A stretch of 64,000 nucleotides of DNA from Hymenobacter busanensis (GTDB lineage Bacteria > Bacteroidota > Bacteroidia > Cytophagales > Hymenobacteraceae), in contig NZ_VTWU01000002.1 of assembly GCF_008727865.1 (NCBI RefSeq), positions 62,001-126,000 of the forward strand, in the 5' to 3' direction. Shown here piece by piece: positions 46,367 to 54,616 of this stretch. Each line of letters begins with the position of its first letter. Position 1 is the first letter of the stretch. The position numbers and the translations under genes are program-made. The notes beneath the pieces were generated by a model. That model was given only the letters and a program-made list of their open reading frames with translations, was not told the origin of the DNA and did not search any database.

Positions 46367-47602
46367 ATGCAAAAACACCTCTACGCATTCTTTCTTTTCC
46401 TTTTTCCCGCGCTGGCGCAGGCCCAGGTTACGCCCAACGTCAGTTCGTGGGTTGTCAACACCACGGGCGCTACTGGCTACAATGGGATTCTGAGCAACGT
46501 GCAGCGGGTGCAGTATTCCGCGGGCAACGTGTACGTCACCTGCACGGGCATTCCGAGCTACACTATCGGGCCGTGGCCGAACAACCCCAACACGGCCACG
46601 AACCAGAACTTCGTGTTCAAAATCACGCGCACGCCCCAGCCAAACCCGGGCACGCCCACTGCTACCCCGCTGGGCCATACCGGGCTCTGGAGCAACGGCG
46701 TGAGCATTTTCAACGCCAAGGACGCCATGAGCTACAACAACCAAGGCGTATGGAACCAGAATGCCATTGTGGTGGAAGGGCCGAGTTTCGACAGCTGCCT
46801 GGGCCATCCGGCTGGCAACGGCGAGTACCACCACCACCTCAACCCGCGCTGCCTCTACAACGACCACGACAGCTCGCGCCACTCGCCCATCATCGGCTTC
46901 GCTTTCGACGGCTACCCCATTTACGGAGCCTACGGCTACGCCAACGCCAGCACACCGGGCGCCCTCAAAAGCATGCGCAGCTCGTACCGGGCGCGCAGCA
47001 TTACCCAGCGCACCACCCTGCCCGACGGCACCGCGCTGCCCGCCAACCAATACGGCCCCGCCATTTCCACCGTCCGGCCGTTGGGTTACTACATCGAGGA
47101 CTTCGAGTACGTGGCCGGCCGCGGCGACCTGGACAGCCACAACGGCCGCTGGTGCGTGACGCCGGAATACCCCGGCGGTACCTATGCTTACTTCGTCACC
47201 CTCAACCGGCTCTACGAAGGCGCGTATCCCTACACGCCCGGTCCCACGTACTACGGCCTCGTGCCGGCGGGTGCCACCGGACCCACGTCGGGCCACGCTA
47301 CCGTTACCGAACCCGTGACGACCTACGTGGTGACGGCCGCATTTGAGGCTGCCGGCCAGCAGCTGCGCGTGTACCCCAACCCGGCCAGCACCACGCTCAC
47401 CATTGCCCTCGAAGGCGGCTTGACCAATACCCTGCGTGCCTCTTTGTTCAACGCCCTCGGCCAGTCAGTTGGCACCGCCGCCGATGTTCATCCCTCCGTT
47501 CCGCACCAATTCGACTTGTCGCGTTTGGCGGCGGGCGTATATTTTCTGCGGGTAGCAGGCCCGGGCACTTCCATCACCGAAAAGATTATTGTGACACGCT
47601 AG
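46367..47602 (+). CDS. Secreted YHYH-domain protein with T9SS sorting domain
   Basis: The 411-residue protein has a signal peptide (MQKHLYAFFLFLFPALAQAQ). The YHYH domain (about residues 60-280) contains WNQNAIVVEGPSFDSCLGHP, GNGEYHHHLNPRCLYN, GFAFDGYPIYGAYGY and YYIEDFEYVAGRGDLDSHNG, the hallmark of PF14240. A sorting domain ends it (about 335-411): LRVYPNPASTTLTIAL, then VGTAADVHPS and LAAGVYFLRVAG. Such proteins are surface or secreted and have no defined enzyme role; the histidines suggest metal or oxidative chemistry. It is convergent with the PA14-ricin gene. Confidence 0.9.
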   Translation: MQKHLYAFFLFLFPALAQAQVTPNVSSWVVNTTGATGYNGILSNVQRVQYSAGNVYVTCTGIPSYTIGPWPNNPNTATNQNFVFKITRTPQPNPGTPTATPLGHTGLWSNGVSIFNAKDAMSYNNQGVWNQNAIVVEGPSFDSCLGHPAGNGEYHHHLNPRCLYNDHDSSRHSPIIGFAFDGYPIYGAYGYANASTPGALKSMRSSYRARSITQRTTLPDGTALPANQYGPAISTVRPLGYYIEDFEYVAGRGDLDSHNGRWCVTPEYPGGTYAYFVTLNRLYEGAYPYTPGPTYYGLVPAGATGPTSGHATVTEPVTTYVVTAAFEAAGQQLRVYPNPASTTLTIALEGGLTNTLRASLFNALGQSVGTAADVHPSVPHQFDLSRLAAGVYFLRVAGPGTSITEKIIVTR

Positions 47603-47654
47603 ACGGCCCCGGCTTTGGGCCCAAGGCCAGCGCAAAACGACAGCCTATGGACCA

Positions 47655-47698
47655 AACGCAACGGGCGGCTCCCAGCAGTGGGAGCCGCCCGTTGCGTT
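47655..47698. terminator. Bidirectional terminator between two T9SS cargo genes
   Basis: Perfect 20-bp arms (47655-47674, 47679-47698) around a 4-base loop sit between the convergent genes ending at 47602 (+) and 47713 (-). T-tracts are weak. Confidence 0.85.
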
Positions 47699-47712
47699 GG
47701 TGCGCGGTGGCG

Positions 47713-49425
47713 TTAGTTGCCGTTGCTGGTGGCAGGCACCCCCTGTGCCGACGACGACCGTAGCTGCAGCTGCTGGCGCGTGGTGGTAGCGCCCACGGTC
47801 AGGCGGAGGTTGTAGTCGCCGGCGGGCAGGCCGGTGAAATCGAGCGTTTGGTGGTGGTTGCCCGCGGGCCGCCGGCGGTAGTCCGACACCCGCACGGCGG
47901 CGCCGCGCTGGTCGTAGAGCACCCAGCCCATCGGAATTTCGGCGGGCAGGGTGTAGGCCAGCTGCACAATGCCGTTGCTGGGGTTCGGGTAAATGCTCAT
48001 GTTGTTGGCGCCGATGCCCGGGCGTCCGGGCATGCCCACCGGCATTCGTTCCTCTTCGGCCTGCACGGCCTGCAAGGTCCACATTTGGTTTTCCTTGCCG
48101 CTGTAGCGCCACTGCTGCAGCCCGCCCTCAATCGAGTCTTTGGCCGTCAGGGCTTTGTTGCTGTGCTTGGCCAGCAGCTTGTAGTAGCCGTGCTCGGTGG
48201 GTTCGATGCGCCAGAGCTGGTTGTTACCGCTGTAGTAGGTCCACAGGTTGAGGTTGGCGCCGTTGGACGTGGAGCTGCCCAGCACCTCCAGCACCTTGTT
48301 GTTGCCCGGCACCAGGAGGCGGTAGTACCCGTTGCCAAGGCTTTCGATGCGCCATTGCGGGGCACTGCTGCGGCCGCCGTCGACGGCTACCGTGCCGGCT
48401 ACGGCTTGCTGGTAGGCGCGGCTGTTGGGCCGCGACGGGTCAATGACTTCCAGCGGCTTGCGGGTGGTGCGCGAGGTCAGTACGTACACGCCGGGCGCTA
48501 CAACGGCCGGGGCATTGGCCGTGGTTGCCTTAACGCTCTTGGCTTCGGCTTCCACCACTTTGGCACTGGCTTTATCGGCCTTTGTTTCGGCCTTTTCCAC
48601 CTTGCTTTCGGCCTTTTCGATCTTGTTTTCCGCTTTGGTTTCGGCTTTGGCGACCTTGGTTTCGGCCTTGCTCACGCTGGCTGCTGCTTTGGCAACTTTG
48701 GGCTCCGGCTTTTCGGCCGGCGCTACCGGGGCAGGTGCAGCCGGGGCGGCCTGCACAGGCGCGGCAGCCGCGGGCGTAGTTGGTGCCGGGGTTGCGGCTA
48801 CCGGCATCGACACGCCGGCCGGGTCGGGCGTGGTGGGCGAGCCGAGCGGGTACAGGTAGGCCGTGGGTATCAGCTGCGCGGCTTGGCCGGGGCCCACCCA
48901 CATCAGCTGAATCTGCGCGTCGCCCTCGGCATCGGTGTACTCAATTTTGATGGTGGCCTTTTCGCCCGCCGCCAAGCCCACCGAGCTGGCCGCCCGAAAA
49001 CTCCCCCGGCTGGCCTCCCAAGTATCCAGCACTTTTTTGCCGTTGATCCACAGCCGCACCTCGTCGCCCGATTGAGCAATGAAACGGTAACTGCCCGTGG
49101 AAGGCGCGGCCAACAGCCCTTCCCAGCGCACCGAAAAGTTGTCGTCGGGTAGCCCGGCCGCCGGGGCGCCTTTGCCCCAGTTGAAATCAATGGCCGCATC
49201 GACGCGGCGCAGGGCCGGGGCACCGGCCAGGGTGCCGTTGGTGTAGTAGCTAGCGGTGAGTCCCGACCCAGCGCCCTGCCACGGCACTATTGGGCGCGCT
49301 TTCGATGCTTCAGAAAATGCCGCCAAGGGCTTCGGGTGAAGCGCGGTACCGTGAGCGGCTCCTACCATTTGGGCGTTGCCAGCGCTTAAGCCGGCTACCA
49401 GCGAGCAGAGTATCAGTCGACGCAC
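47713..49425 (-). CDS. Secreted PA14, ricin-type lectin and T9SS sorting domain protein with a Lys/Ala/Glu spacer
   Basis: The 570-residue protein has a signal peptide and a PA14-like domain at about 50-190 (LTASYYTNGTLAGAPALRRV, VRWEGLLAAPSTGSYRF and WINGKKVLDTWEAS). A Pro/Ala linker leads to a spacer at about 250-310 of repeated K-A-E words (KAETKVAKAETKAENKIEKA), which is likely a coiled coil. A ricin-type beta-trefoil follows at about 320-470 with QWRIESLGNGYYRLL, QLWRIEPTEHGYYKLLAK and QMWTLQ. A type A sorting domain ends it (MSIYPNPSNGIVQLAYTL). PA14 and ricin modules bind sugars. It is probably a surface adhesin or carbohydrate-binding protein. Confidence 0.88.
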   Translation of the reverse strand: MRRLILCSLVAGLSAGNAQMVGAAHGTALHPKPLAAFSEASKARPIVPWQGAGSGLTASYYTNGTLAGAPALRRVDAAIDFNWGKGAPAAGLPDDNFSVRWEGLLAAPSTGSYRFIAQSGDEVRLWINGKKVLDTWEASRGSFRAASSVGLAAGEKATIKIEYTDAEGDAQIQLMWVGPGQAAQLIPTAYLYPLGSPTTPDPAGVSMPVAATPAPTTPAAAAPVQAAPAAPAPVAPAEKPEPKVAKAAASVSKAETKVAKAETKAENKIEKAESKVEKAETKADKASAKVVEAEAKSVKATTANAPAVVAPGVYVLTSRTTRKPLEVIDPSRPNSRAYQQAVAGTVAVDGGRSSAPQWRIESLGNGYYRLLVPGNNKVLEVLGSSTSNGANLNLWTYYSGNNQLWRIEPTEHGYYKLLAKHSNKALTAKDSIEGGLQQWRYSGKENQMWTLQAVQAEEERMPVGMPGRPGIGANNMSIYPNPSNGIVQLAYTLPAEIPMGWVLYDQRGAAVRVSDYRRRPAGNHHQTLDFTGLPAGDYNLRLTVGATTTRQQLQLRSSSAQGVPATSNGN

Positions 49426-49758
49426 AGAATCTGAGTTTGAAGTCTCCCCGTTGGCAAAGCGCCAATCGGTGCCTTGAATCTACAGGTTATCGATCAGTTG
49501 TACCACCCCTCAAGGTGACAGATTCTCATAAACGTCTCATTTTCATATACCACCACTCAAAAACCCAAACAACCAGCCGGGTTTTTGTCCCATTCGCCGC
49601 GGCTCGCCGTTGGGCTACCAGGTGCCCGGCCCGGCGTTAGCCGTGTTTCCCAGATCCAAAACACTCGGCTATGCCCCAGCCTGCCCATAGCCCCAAAACA
49701 AACCGGCGGCCCTTGTGGGGCCGCCGGTTGGCATGGTGTAGTTCGTTGAGTCGGCTGC
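49426..49758. other. Gene-free region between parA and the PA14-ricin gene
   Basis: This 333-bp gap lies between two minus-strand genes. The part next to parA holds the parA terminator (49701-49729). The rest is GC-mixed with a more AT-rich stretch at about 49500-49590. I find no convincing TAnnTTTG box for the PA14-ricin gene. No open reading frame of merit is present. Confidence 0.5.
49697..49729 (-). terminator. parA terminator
   Basis: On the minus strand AACCGGCGGCCC and GGGCCGCCGGTT (49729-49718 with 49712-49701) form a 12-bp stem, followed by TGTTTTGGGG. It is 30 bp past the parA stop. Confidence 0.85.
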
Positions 49759-50571
49759 TTATGCTGCGTCGTCTTCGGCGTAGGCCGCGCCGCCGCTGCC
49801 GGCCACGATGTTTTTCTCCACGATTTCGCGGGCGAGGTTCAGGTAGCTGATCGAGCCTTTGCTTTCGGCGTCGTGCAGAATGACCGGAATGCCAAAGCTC
49901 GGCGACTCCGACAGCTTCACGTTGCGCGGAATGATGGTATCGAACACCAGTTGTTGGAAGTGGGTTTTCACTTCTTCCACCACTTGGTTGGAGAGGCGCA
50001 GGCGCACATCGTACATCGTCAGCAAGATGCCTTCGATGTCGAGGGCCGTGTTCAGGCGGCTCTGGATGATCTTGATGGTGTTGAGCAGTTTGCCCAGGCC
50101 TTCGAGGGCGAAGTATTCGCACTGCACCGGAATAATCACCGAGTTGGCCGCCGTGAGGGCGTTGACGGTAATCAAACCCAACGAGGGCGAGCAGTCGATG
50201 ATGATGAAGTCATACTGGTCGGCAATGGGCGCCAGGGCCACCTTCATCTTCTCCTCCCGGTTCGGCAGGTTGATCATCTCCACCTCGGCCCCCACTAGGT
50301 CGATGTGCGAAGGCATCAGGTCGAGGTGGGGCAGGATGTTGGTTTGCAGGATGATGTCCTGGGCGTTGATGCCGTCGACCATGCACTCGTAGATGCTGTG
50401 CTGGATGTCCTTGGGGTCGAAGCCCACGCCGGAGGTGGCGTTGGCCTGCGGATCGGCATCCACCAGCAGGGTGCGGTATTCCAGCGCCGCCAACGAGGCC
50501 GCAAGGTTGATGGACGAGGTGGTTTTGCCCACGCCGCCTTTCTGGTTGGCTACCGCAATGATTTTACCCAT
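49759..50571 (-). CDS. parA: ParA-family chromosome partitioning ATPase
   Basis: The 270-residue Soj-like ATPase acts with ParB in chromosome segregation. The deviant Walker A (KGGVGKTTSSINLAA) lies at residues 10-24. Further ATPase strands are VDADPQANATSGVG near residue 40, FIIIDCSPSLGLITVNAL near residue 123 (Walker B-like), and VIIPVQCEYFALEGLG. It is short and soluble, the usual length for chromosomal ParA. It is on the minus strand with a UPF0173 gene upstream; parB is 13 kb away at the right edge. An inverted repeat and a promoter-like box lie in the leader. Confidence 0.95.
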   Translation of the reverse strand: MGKIIAVANQKGGVGKTTSSINLAASLAALEYRTLLVDADPQANATSGVGFDPKDIQHSIYECMVDGINAQDIILQTNILPHLDLMPSHIDLVGAEVEMINLPNREEKMKVALAPIADQYDFIIIDCSPSLGLITVNALTAANSVIIPVQCEYFALEGLGKLLNTIKIIQSRLNTALDIEGILLTMYDVRLRLSNQVVEEVKTHFQQLVFDTIIPRNVKLSESPSFGIPVILHDAESKGSISYLNLAREIVEKNIVAGSGGAAYAEDDAA

Positions 50572-50592
50572 GTGTGTTCAGTTGTCCGTGGC

Positions 50593-50650
50593 CAGTTGCC
50601 AGTTGCCAGGTTACAGTTTACGAAGGTAGGAAACTGGCAACTGGCAACTG
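50593..50650. repeat. Inverted repeat around the parA promoter
   Basis: CAGTTGCCAGTTGCCAG (50593-50609) is the exact reverse complement of CTGGCAACTGGCAACTG (50634-50650). The loop contains CGAAGGTA (50621-50628), which reads TACCTTCG on the minus strand, one base from a perfect -7 box pointing at parA. Each arm is itself a tandem repeat of a short word. Confidence 0.7.
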
Positions 50651-50662
50651 AAAACCGGCAAC

Positions 50663-51343
50663 TCAAAGATTAATCGTTTGCCCGATTTCCATCAAGACCA
50701 ACTCAATGCCGGCCTGCTCAGCCTTGCGCAGCGCGGCCTCGCGGTCGATTTTGATGACGGGGAACGTGTCGAAGTGCATGCCGATGACTTTCTTAACGCC
50801 CACCCACTTGGCGGCCGTCAGGGCGTCGTCGATGCCCATGGTGTAGTTGTCGCCGATGGGCAGCAGGGCTACATCCAGTTTGTGCTGCTCGCCGAGGAGC
50901 TTCAGGTCGTAGGTCAGGGCCGTGTCGCCGGCGAAGTACAGGTTGCCTTCGGCCGTTTCGAGCACGAAGCCCGCCGCAATACCGCCGTAGGAGCCGTCGG
51001 GCATGGAGGAGCTGTGCAGCGCCGCCACCATCTTTACCGAGCCGAACGGGAGCTTCAGGCGCCCGCCGATGTTCATACCGTACTCGGCCTTCAGGCCTTG
51101 CTTGCCAAACCAGCCCATTACCTCGGCCACGCCCACCAGCTTGGCGCCGGTGCGCTGCCCGATTTCGGCAACGTCGGCCACATGGTCGCCGTGGCCGTGG
51201 GAGAGCAGAATGTAGTCGGCTTCGATGGCGTCCACGTTCACGTCCTTGGCCAAGGGGTTGGGCCGGATGAACGGGTCGAACAAGAGGCGCGAGCCGCCCA
51301 CGTGCAATCCGAAGCAGGCGTGACCGTAGTAGGTGAGTTCCAT
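50663..51343 (-). CDS. UPF0173 metal-dependent hydrolase (metallo-beta-lactamase fold)
   Basis: The 226-residue protein has the HxHxDH metal-binding motif in LLSHGHGDHVADV near residue 53. Other family features are MELTYYGHACFGLHVGGSRL, SSSMPDGSYGGIAAGFV, YFAGDTALTYDLKLLGE and GMHFDTFPVIKID with a His metal ligand. The family hydrolyses an unknown substrate. The gene points toward parA, 92 bp downstream. It is divergent from the peptide-binding lipoprotein gene. Confidence 0.93.
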   Translation of the reverse strand: MELTYYGHACFGLHVGGSRLLFDPFIRPNPLAKDVNVDAIEADYILLSHGHGDHVADVAEIGQRTGAKLVGVAEVMGWFGKQGLKAEYGMNIGGRLKLPFGSVKMVAALHSSSMPDGSYGGIAAGFVLETAEGNLYFAGDTALTYDLKLLGEQHKLDVALLPIGDNYTMGIDDALTAAKWVGVKKVIGMHFDTFPVIKIDREAALRKAEQAGIELVLMEIGQTINL

Positions 51344-51394
51344 GGAGCGAAGCTAGCAGTGAAGTACGGCCGCGGCGGCCCGCAGATTTCGCCG

Positions 51395-51412
51395 TACTTT
51401 GCTACAAATATA
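51395..51412. promoter_or_regulatory. Adjacent divergent -7 boxes of the UPF0173 and peptide-binding genes
   Basis: TACTTTG at 51395-51401 points right (ATG 51431). CAAATATA at 51405-51412 reads TATATTTG on the minus strand, an exact TAnnTTTG match pointing left (ATG 51343). The two boxes are only 3 bp apart and their polymerases should interfere. Confidence 0.55.
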
Positions 51413-51430
51413 CACCTCTTTCCCGTTCGC

Positions 51431-53116
51431 ATGCCCCGCTTTTTGGCCTGTTTGGGGCCGTTTCGGGCTTCTGCAGCCCTGCTGCTGAGCCTAAGCTTTT
51501 TAGCCAGCTGCGGCACCACCGAGCAGCCCGCCGACGAGCGGCGCGTGTTCCGCTACAACCAGCCCGAGGCCCTCACCTCGCTCGACCCGGCCTTTGCCCG
51601 CAGCCAGGCCAACATCTGGGCCGTCACGCAGCTCTACAACGGCCTCGTGGAGCTTGACGACTCCCTACGCCCCGCCCCGGCCCTGGCCCGCCGCTACGAC
51701 ATCAGCCCCGACGGCCTGCGCTACACCTTCGTGCTGCGCCCCGGCGTGCGGTTTCACGATTCGGAGGTGTTCCCCAGTGGCAAGGGCCGCGCGGTGACGG
51801 CGCCGGACGTGGTGTATTCCTTCCAGCGGCTGCTCGACAAGCCCACGGCCAGCCCCGGCGGCTGGATTTTCCGCGGCAAGGTACTCGAAAACGCCGCCGG
51901 CGAGCCGTCCGACACGGCTTTCGTGGCCCCGAACGACTCGACGGTGCGGGTGTATTTGAAGGAGCCGTTCATCCCTTTTTTAGGCATTCTGACGATGCCC
52001 TACGCCTACGTGGTACCGCGCGAGGCCGTGGCGCGCTACGGCAAGGACTTTCGCGAGCATCCGGTAGGCACCGGGCCGTTTCAGTTTCGGCGCTGGGACG
52101 AGGGCTCGGCCATCGTGTACCACCGCAACCCGCACTACTGGCGCCGCGACGCCCAGGGCCAGCCCCTGCCCTACCTCGACGCGGTGTTGATTTCGTTTAT
52201 TTCCGACCGCAAAACCGAGTTTCTGACGTTTCAGCAGGGCAAGCTCGATTTCCTCTCCGGCATCCGGGAAGGCTCCCGCGACCTGGTGATGAACCCCGAT
52301 GGCTCGGTGCGCGAGGATTTTGCGGGCAAGTTTCGGCTGCAGAAGGTGCCCTACCTGAACACCGAATACCTCGGCTTTCAGCTTGACCCCGCTAACCTGC
52401 GCGGCGAAGCCAACCAGCCAGCCCTGCGCGACCGGCGCGTGCGGCAGGCGCTCAGCTACGCCATCAACCGGCCCGAATTACTGGCTTATTTCATCAACAA
52501 CGTGGGGCGGCCGGGCACCTCGGGCTTCGTGCCGTCGTCGTTGCCGTCGTTTGACGAGAAAGCCGTGCCGGGCTACACGTACCAGCCGGCGAAGGCACGT
52601 GAGCTGCTGCGCGCGGCCGGCTACGGCCCGGGCGGCAAGCCGCTGCGCCTGCACCTGAGCACGGTGGTGGAGCGCAAGGAAATCTGTGAGTACCTGCAAA
52701 AGAAGTGGGCCGAATTGGGCATCGACGTGGCCATCGACATCAACCAGGCCGCCGCGCACCAGGAGCTGGTCGACAACGGCCGGGCGGCGTTCTTCACCAA
52801 GAGCTGGCTAGGCGACTACCCCGACGCCGAAAACTACCTGGCGCTGTTCTACAGCCCCAATTTCAGCCCGGCCGGCCCCAACAAAACCCACTTCAAAAGC
52901 CCAGCCTACGACAAGCTCTACGAGCAGGCCAAGCTGGAGCGCAACGACCAGCGCCGCTGGCAGCTCTACCAAGCCATGGACCGGCTGGTGGTGGCGGAAG
53001 CCCCCGTTTTGTCGCTCTACTACGACGAGGTGGTGCGCCTCACGCAAAACAACGTGCACGGCCTCACGCCCAACCCCATGAACCAGCTGGTGCTGGAGCG
53101 CGTGCGCAAGGACTAA
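51431..53116 (+). CDS. ABC-transporter peptide-binding lipoprotein (SBP family 5)
   Basis: The 561-residue protein starts at ATG 51431 and has a lipoprotein signal with lipobox ASCG (SFLASCGTTEQ). It is a DppA/OppA-type solute-binding protein: RYNQPEALTSLDPAFARSQA, LYNGLVELDDSLRPAPALAR, the DISPDGLRYTFVLRPGVRFH signature near residue 95, and PVGTGPFQFRRWDEGSAIVY. It delivers oligopeptides to an ABC permease. Permease and ATPase genes are not nearby, as is common in Bacteroidota. A strong terminator follows 18 bp after the stop. Confidence 0.93.
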   Translation: MPRFLACLGPFRASAALLLSLSFLASCGTTEQPADERRVFRYNQPEALTSLDPAFARSQANIWAVTQLYNGLVELDDSLRPAPALARRYDISPDGLRYTFVLRPGVRFHDSEVFPSGKGRAVTAPDVVYSFQRLLDKPTASPGGWIFRGKVLENAAGEPSDTAFVAPNDSTVRVYLKEPFIPFLGILTMPYAYVVPREAVARYGKDFREHPVGTGPFQFRRWDEGSAIVYHRNPHYWRRDAQGQPLPYLDAVLISFISDRKTEFLTFQQGKLDFLSGIREGSRDLVMNPDGSVREDFAGKFRLQKVPYLNTEYLGFQLDPANLRGEANQPALRDRRVRQALSYAINRPELLAYFINNVGRPGTSGFVPSSLPSFDEKAVPGYTYQPAKARELLRAAGYGPGGKPLRLHLSTVVERKEICEYLQKKWAELGIDVAIDINQAAAHQELVDNGRAAFFTKSWLGDYPDAENYLALFYSPNFSPAGPNKTHFKSPAYDKLYEQAKLERNDQRRWQLYQAMDRLVVAEAPVLSLYYDEVVRLTQNNVHGLTPNPMNQLVLERVRKD

Positions 53117-53134
53117 GGCCGCCGAGTGCGGGTA

Positions 53135-53180
53135 AACGGCAAGCGGGCCGGAAGCAGCTGCTTCCGGCCCGCTTGCCGTT
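53135..53180. terminator. Perfect 46-bp palindromic terminator
   Basis: Arms of 23 bp (53135-53157, 53158-53180) are fully complementary. It begins AACGGCAAGCGGG. It sits between the convergent genes ending at 53116 (+) and 53198 (-). Confidence 0.85.
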
Positions 53181-53197
53181 GGTTGGTGTTGTGCAGC

Positions 53198-54478
53198 TTA
53201 TTGTTTCGGGCCGCCGCTCACCTTCCCTACTTCGAAGTCGATGAAGTTGAGCAGGGCCATTACCTCGTCGGGGGCGCCTTGCTCCACCTGCACGGTCTTG
53301 CGGTTGATGGTCAGGTAAGTAGAGGGCATGTCGGTAGCGCCGCTCAGGTACTGGTCTTGCAGCTTGCTGAAACCTACCTCCTGGGCCTGACGGAGCATTT
53401 CGGTTACCGTGGCAGCCGGGAGCTTCAACTCGTAGGTGCCTTCTTTCGCCACGTTGCGGTATCCCACGTAATGCACCCGGCCGCTGGCCCAAATGCTGGC
53501 CTCGTAGTGCGGGCAAGGGCCGAAACAGGGCGTTTTACGGAACACAATGACCGGTGCTTCTTCGCTGGCTTCGCCGCGGCCGGGGCTGCTGGTTTCCATG
53601 CTGGCCATCGGGCCTTCCTCCACGGCTTTCACCGTGCCGCCGCTGCCCATGGGCTGATCGGCGGGGTTGGTGGCCGGGGTCAGGCGCGTCCGGATGTTTT
53701 TCCGAATGGGCGGCTCGGGCTTGTGGCCCCCGGTTTCGTAAACGGGCGACTGTTCCCCTTCGGGTTGCTGCGTCACGCCTTCGGGCCGTGCCGGGGGCTC
53801 TGGCTTATGTCCGCCGGTTTGGTATACCGGTTCCCTTTCCAGTTTGGGGCCGCCGGCCGGGCTGGTGCCCGCAGTCGTTTCGGGCTGGTGCCCGATGCTG
53901 TGGGACGCCCCTACCGCCGGGGGCTCGGGCTTGTGCCCGCCCGTTTGGTACACCGGCTCTTTCTCCAGCTTGGTGCCGCCGGTGGTGCTGTTGCCGCTCG
54001 GCGGCTCGGGCTTGTGGCCGCCGGTCTGGTATACCGGCTCTTTTTCCACCTTGGTGCCACCGGTTGCGGTACCGCCAGCGGGCGGCTCTGGTTTATGGCC
54101 ACCGGTTTGGTACACGGGCGGGCGCTCTACTTTGCTGCCGCCCGAGTTGCCCGTTGGCGGCTCGGGCTTGTGGCCGCCGGTTTCGTAAACGGGCGGGCGC
54201 CCACCGCCGGTGGGTGTTTGGGGGCGCACCGGCGGGCGAGTGGCAGGCGGGGTGGTACGCACAGGGCCGGGCTGCGTCGAGCCGCTGCTGGCGCCGTTTC
54301 CGGGGTACGAGCCGTACACCGGTCCGGGCGTGTTACCACCACCGCTGTATACTACGTCGCCGCCGTAGGGGCGCGGGCCGCGCTGCTTGTCGGTCACGTA
54401 ATAATTGACGGTGCAGGCCGGCAGCAGGGCGGCGCTCAGCAGCAAAGCGGTCAGGTAAGCGGGTATGGGTAGACGCAT
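53198..54478 (-). CDS. Lipoprotein with GGHKPEPP repeats and a C-terminal DUF6438-like domain
   Basis: The 426-residue protein starts at ATG 54478 with a lipoprotein signal (lipobox LPAC in LLLSAALLPACTVNYYVTDK). Residues about 105-260 carry six copies of a repeat whose core is PVYQTGGHKPEPP (Y-E or Y-Q), plus a degraded seventh copy GHQPETT. Gly/Thr linkers and charged KVEK or KLER ends separate them. A C-terminal domain (about 310-420) has PVIVFRKTPCFGPCPHYEAS and LTINRKTVQVEQGAPDEVMA, matching DUF6438. The longer frame to 54580 is discarded. The extended repeats probably act as a stalk or a metal or polysaccharide-binding array. Function is unknown. Confidence 0.8.
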   Translation of the reverse strand: MRLPIPAYLTALLLSAALLPACTVNYYVTDKQRGPRPYGGDVVYSGGGNTPGPVYGSYPGNGASSGSTQPGPVRTTPPATRPPVRPQTPTGGGRPPVYETGGHKPEPPTGNSGGSKVERPPVYQTGGHKPEPPAGGTATGGTKVEKEPVYQTGGHKPEPPSGNSTTGGTKLEKEPVYQTGGHKPEPPAVGASHSIGHQPETTAGTSPAGGPKLEREPVYQTGGHKPEPPARPEGVTQQPEGEQSPVYETGGHKPEPPIRKNIRTRLTPATNPADQPMGSGGTVKAVEEGPMASMETSSPGRGEASEEAPVIVFRKTPCFGPCPHYEASIWASGRVHYVGYRNVAKEGTYELKLPAATVTEMLRQAQEVGFSKLQDQYLSGATDMPSTYLTINRKTVQVEQGAPDEVMALLNFIDFEVGKVSGGPKQ

Positions 54479-54556
54479 GGCTGTAAGGAGAAAGGGGTCT
54501 GGTTCGGCAATTTCCAAAAAGCGGACCAATACCGCGGAAGTAAAATATTCGGCAAC

Positions 54557-54591
54557 AAAAAAGCCTCCCGGCGCGTGCACCGGAAGGCTTT
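54557..54591 (-). terminator. yidC terminator
   Basis: AAAGCCT (54560-54566) with AGGCTTT (54585-54591), extended by CCGG with one mismatch, forms a stem followed on the minus strand by TTTT. It lies 26 bp past the yidC stop. Confidence 0.85.
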
Positions 54592-54616
54592 AAATGCTTG
54601 ACAGCGAAGTTGAAAA

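Noticed and set aside
53900-54220. Possible CRISPR-like or VNTR array in the GGHKPEPP region
   Set aside because: The repetition is at the protein level. The DNA copies differ at third bases and spacers encode linkers in frame, so it is a coding repeat and not CRISPR.
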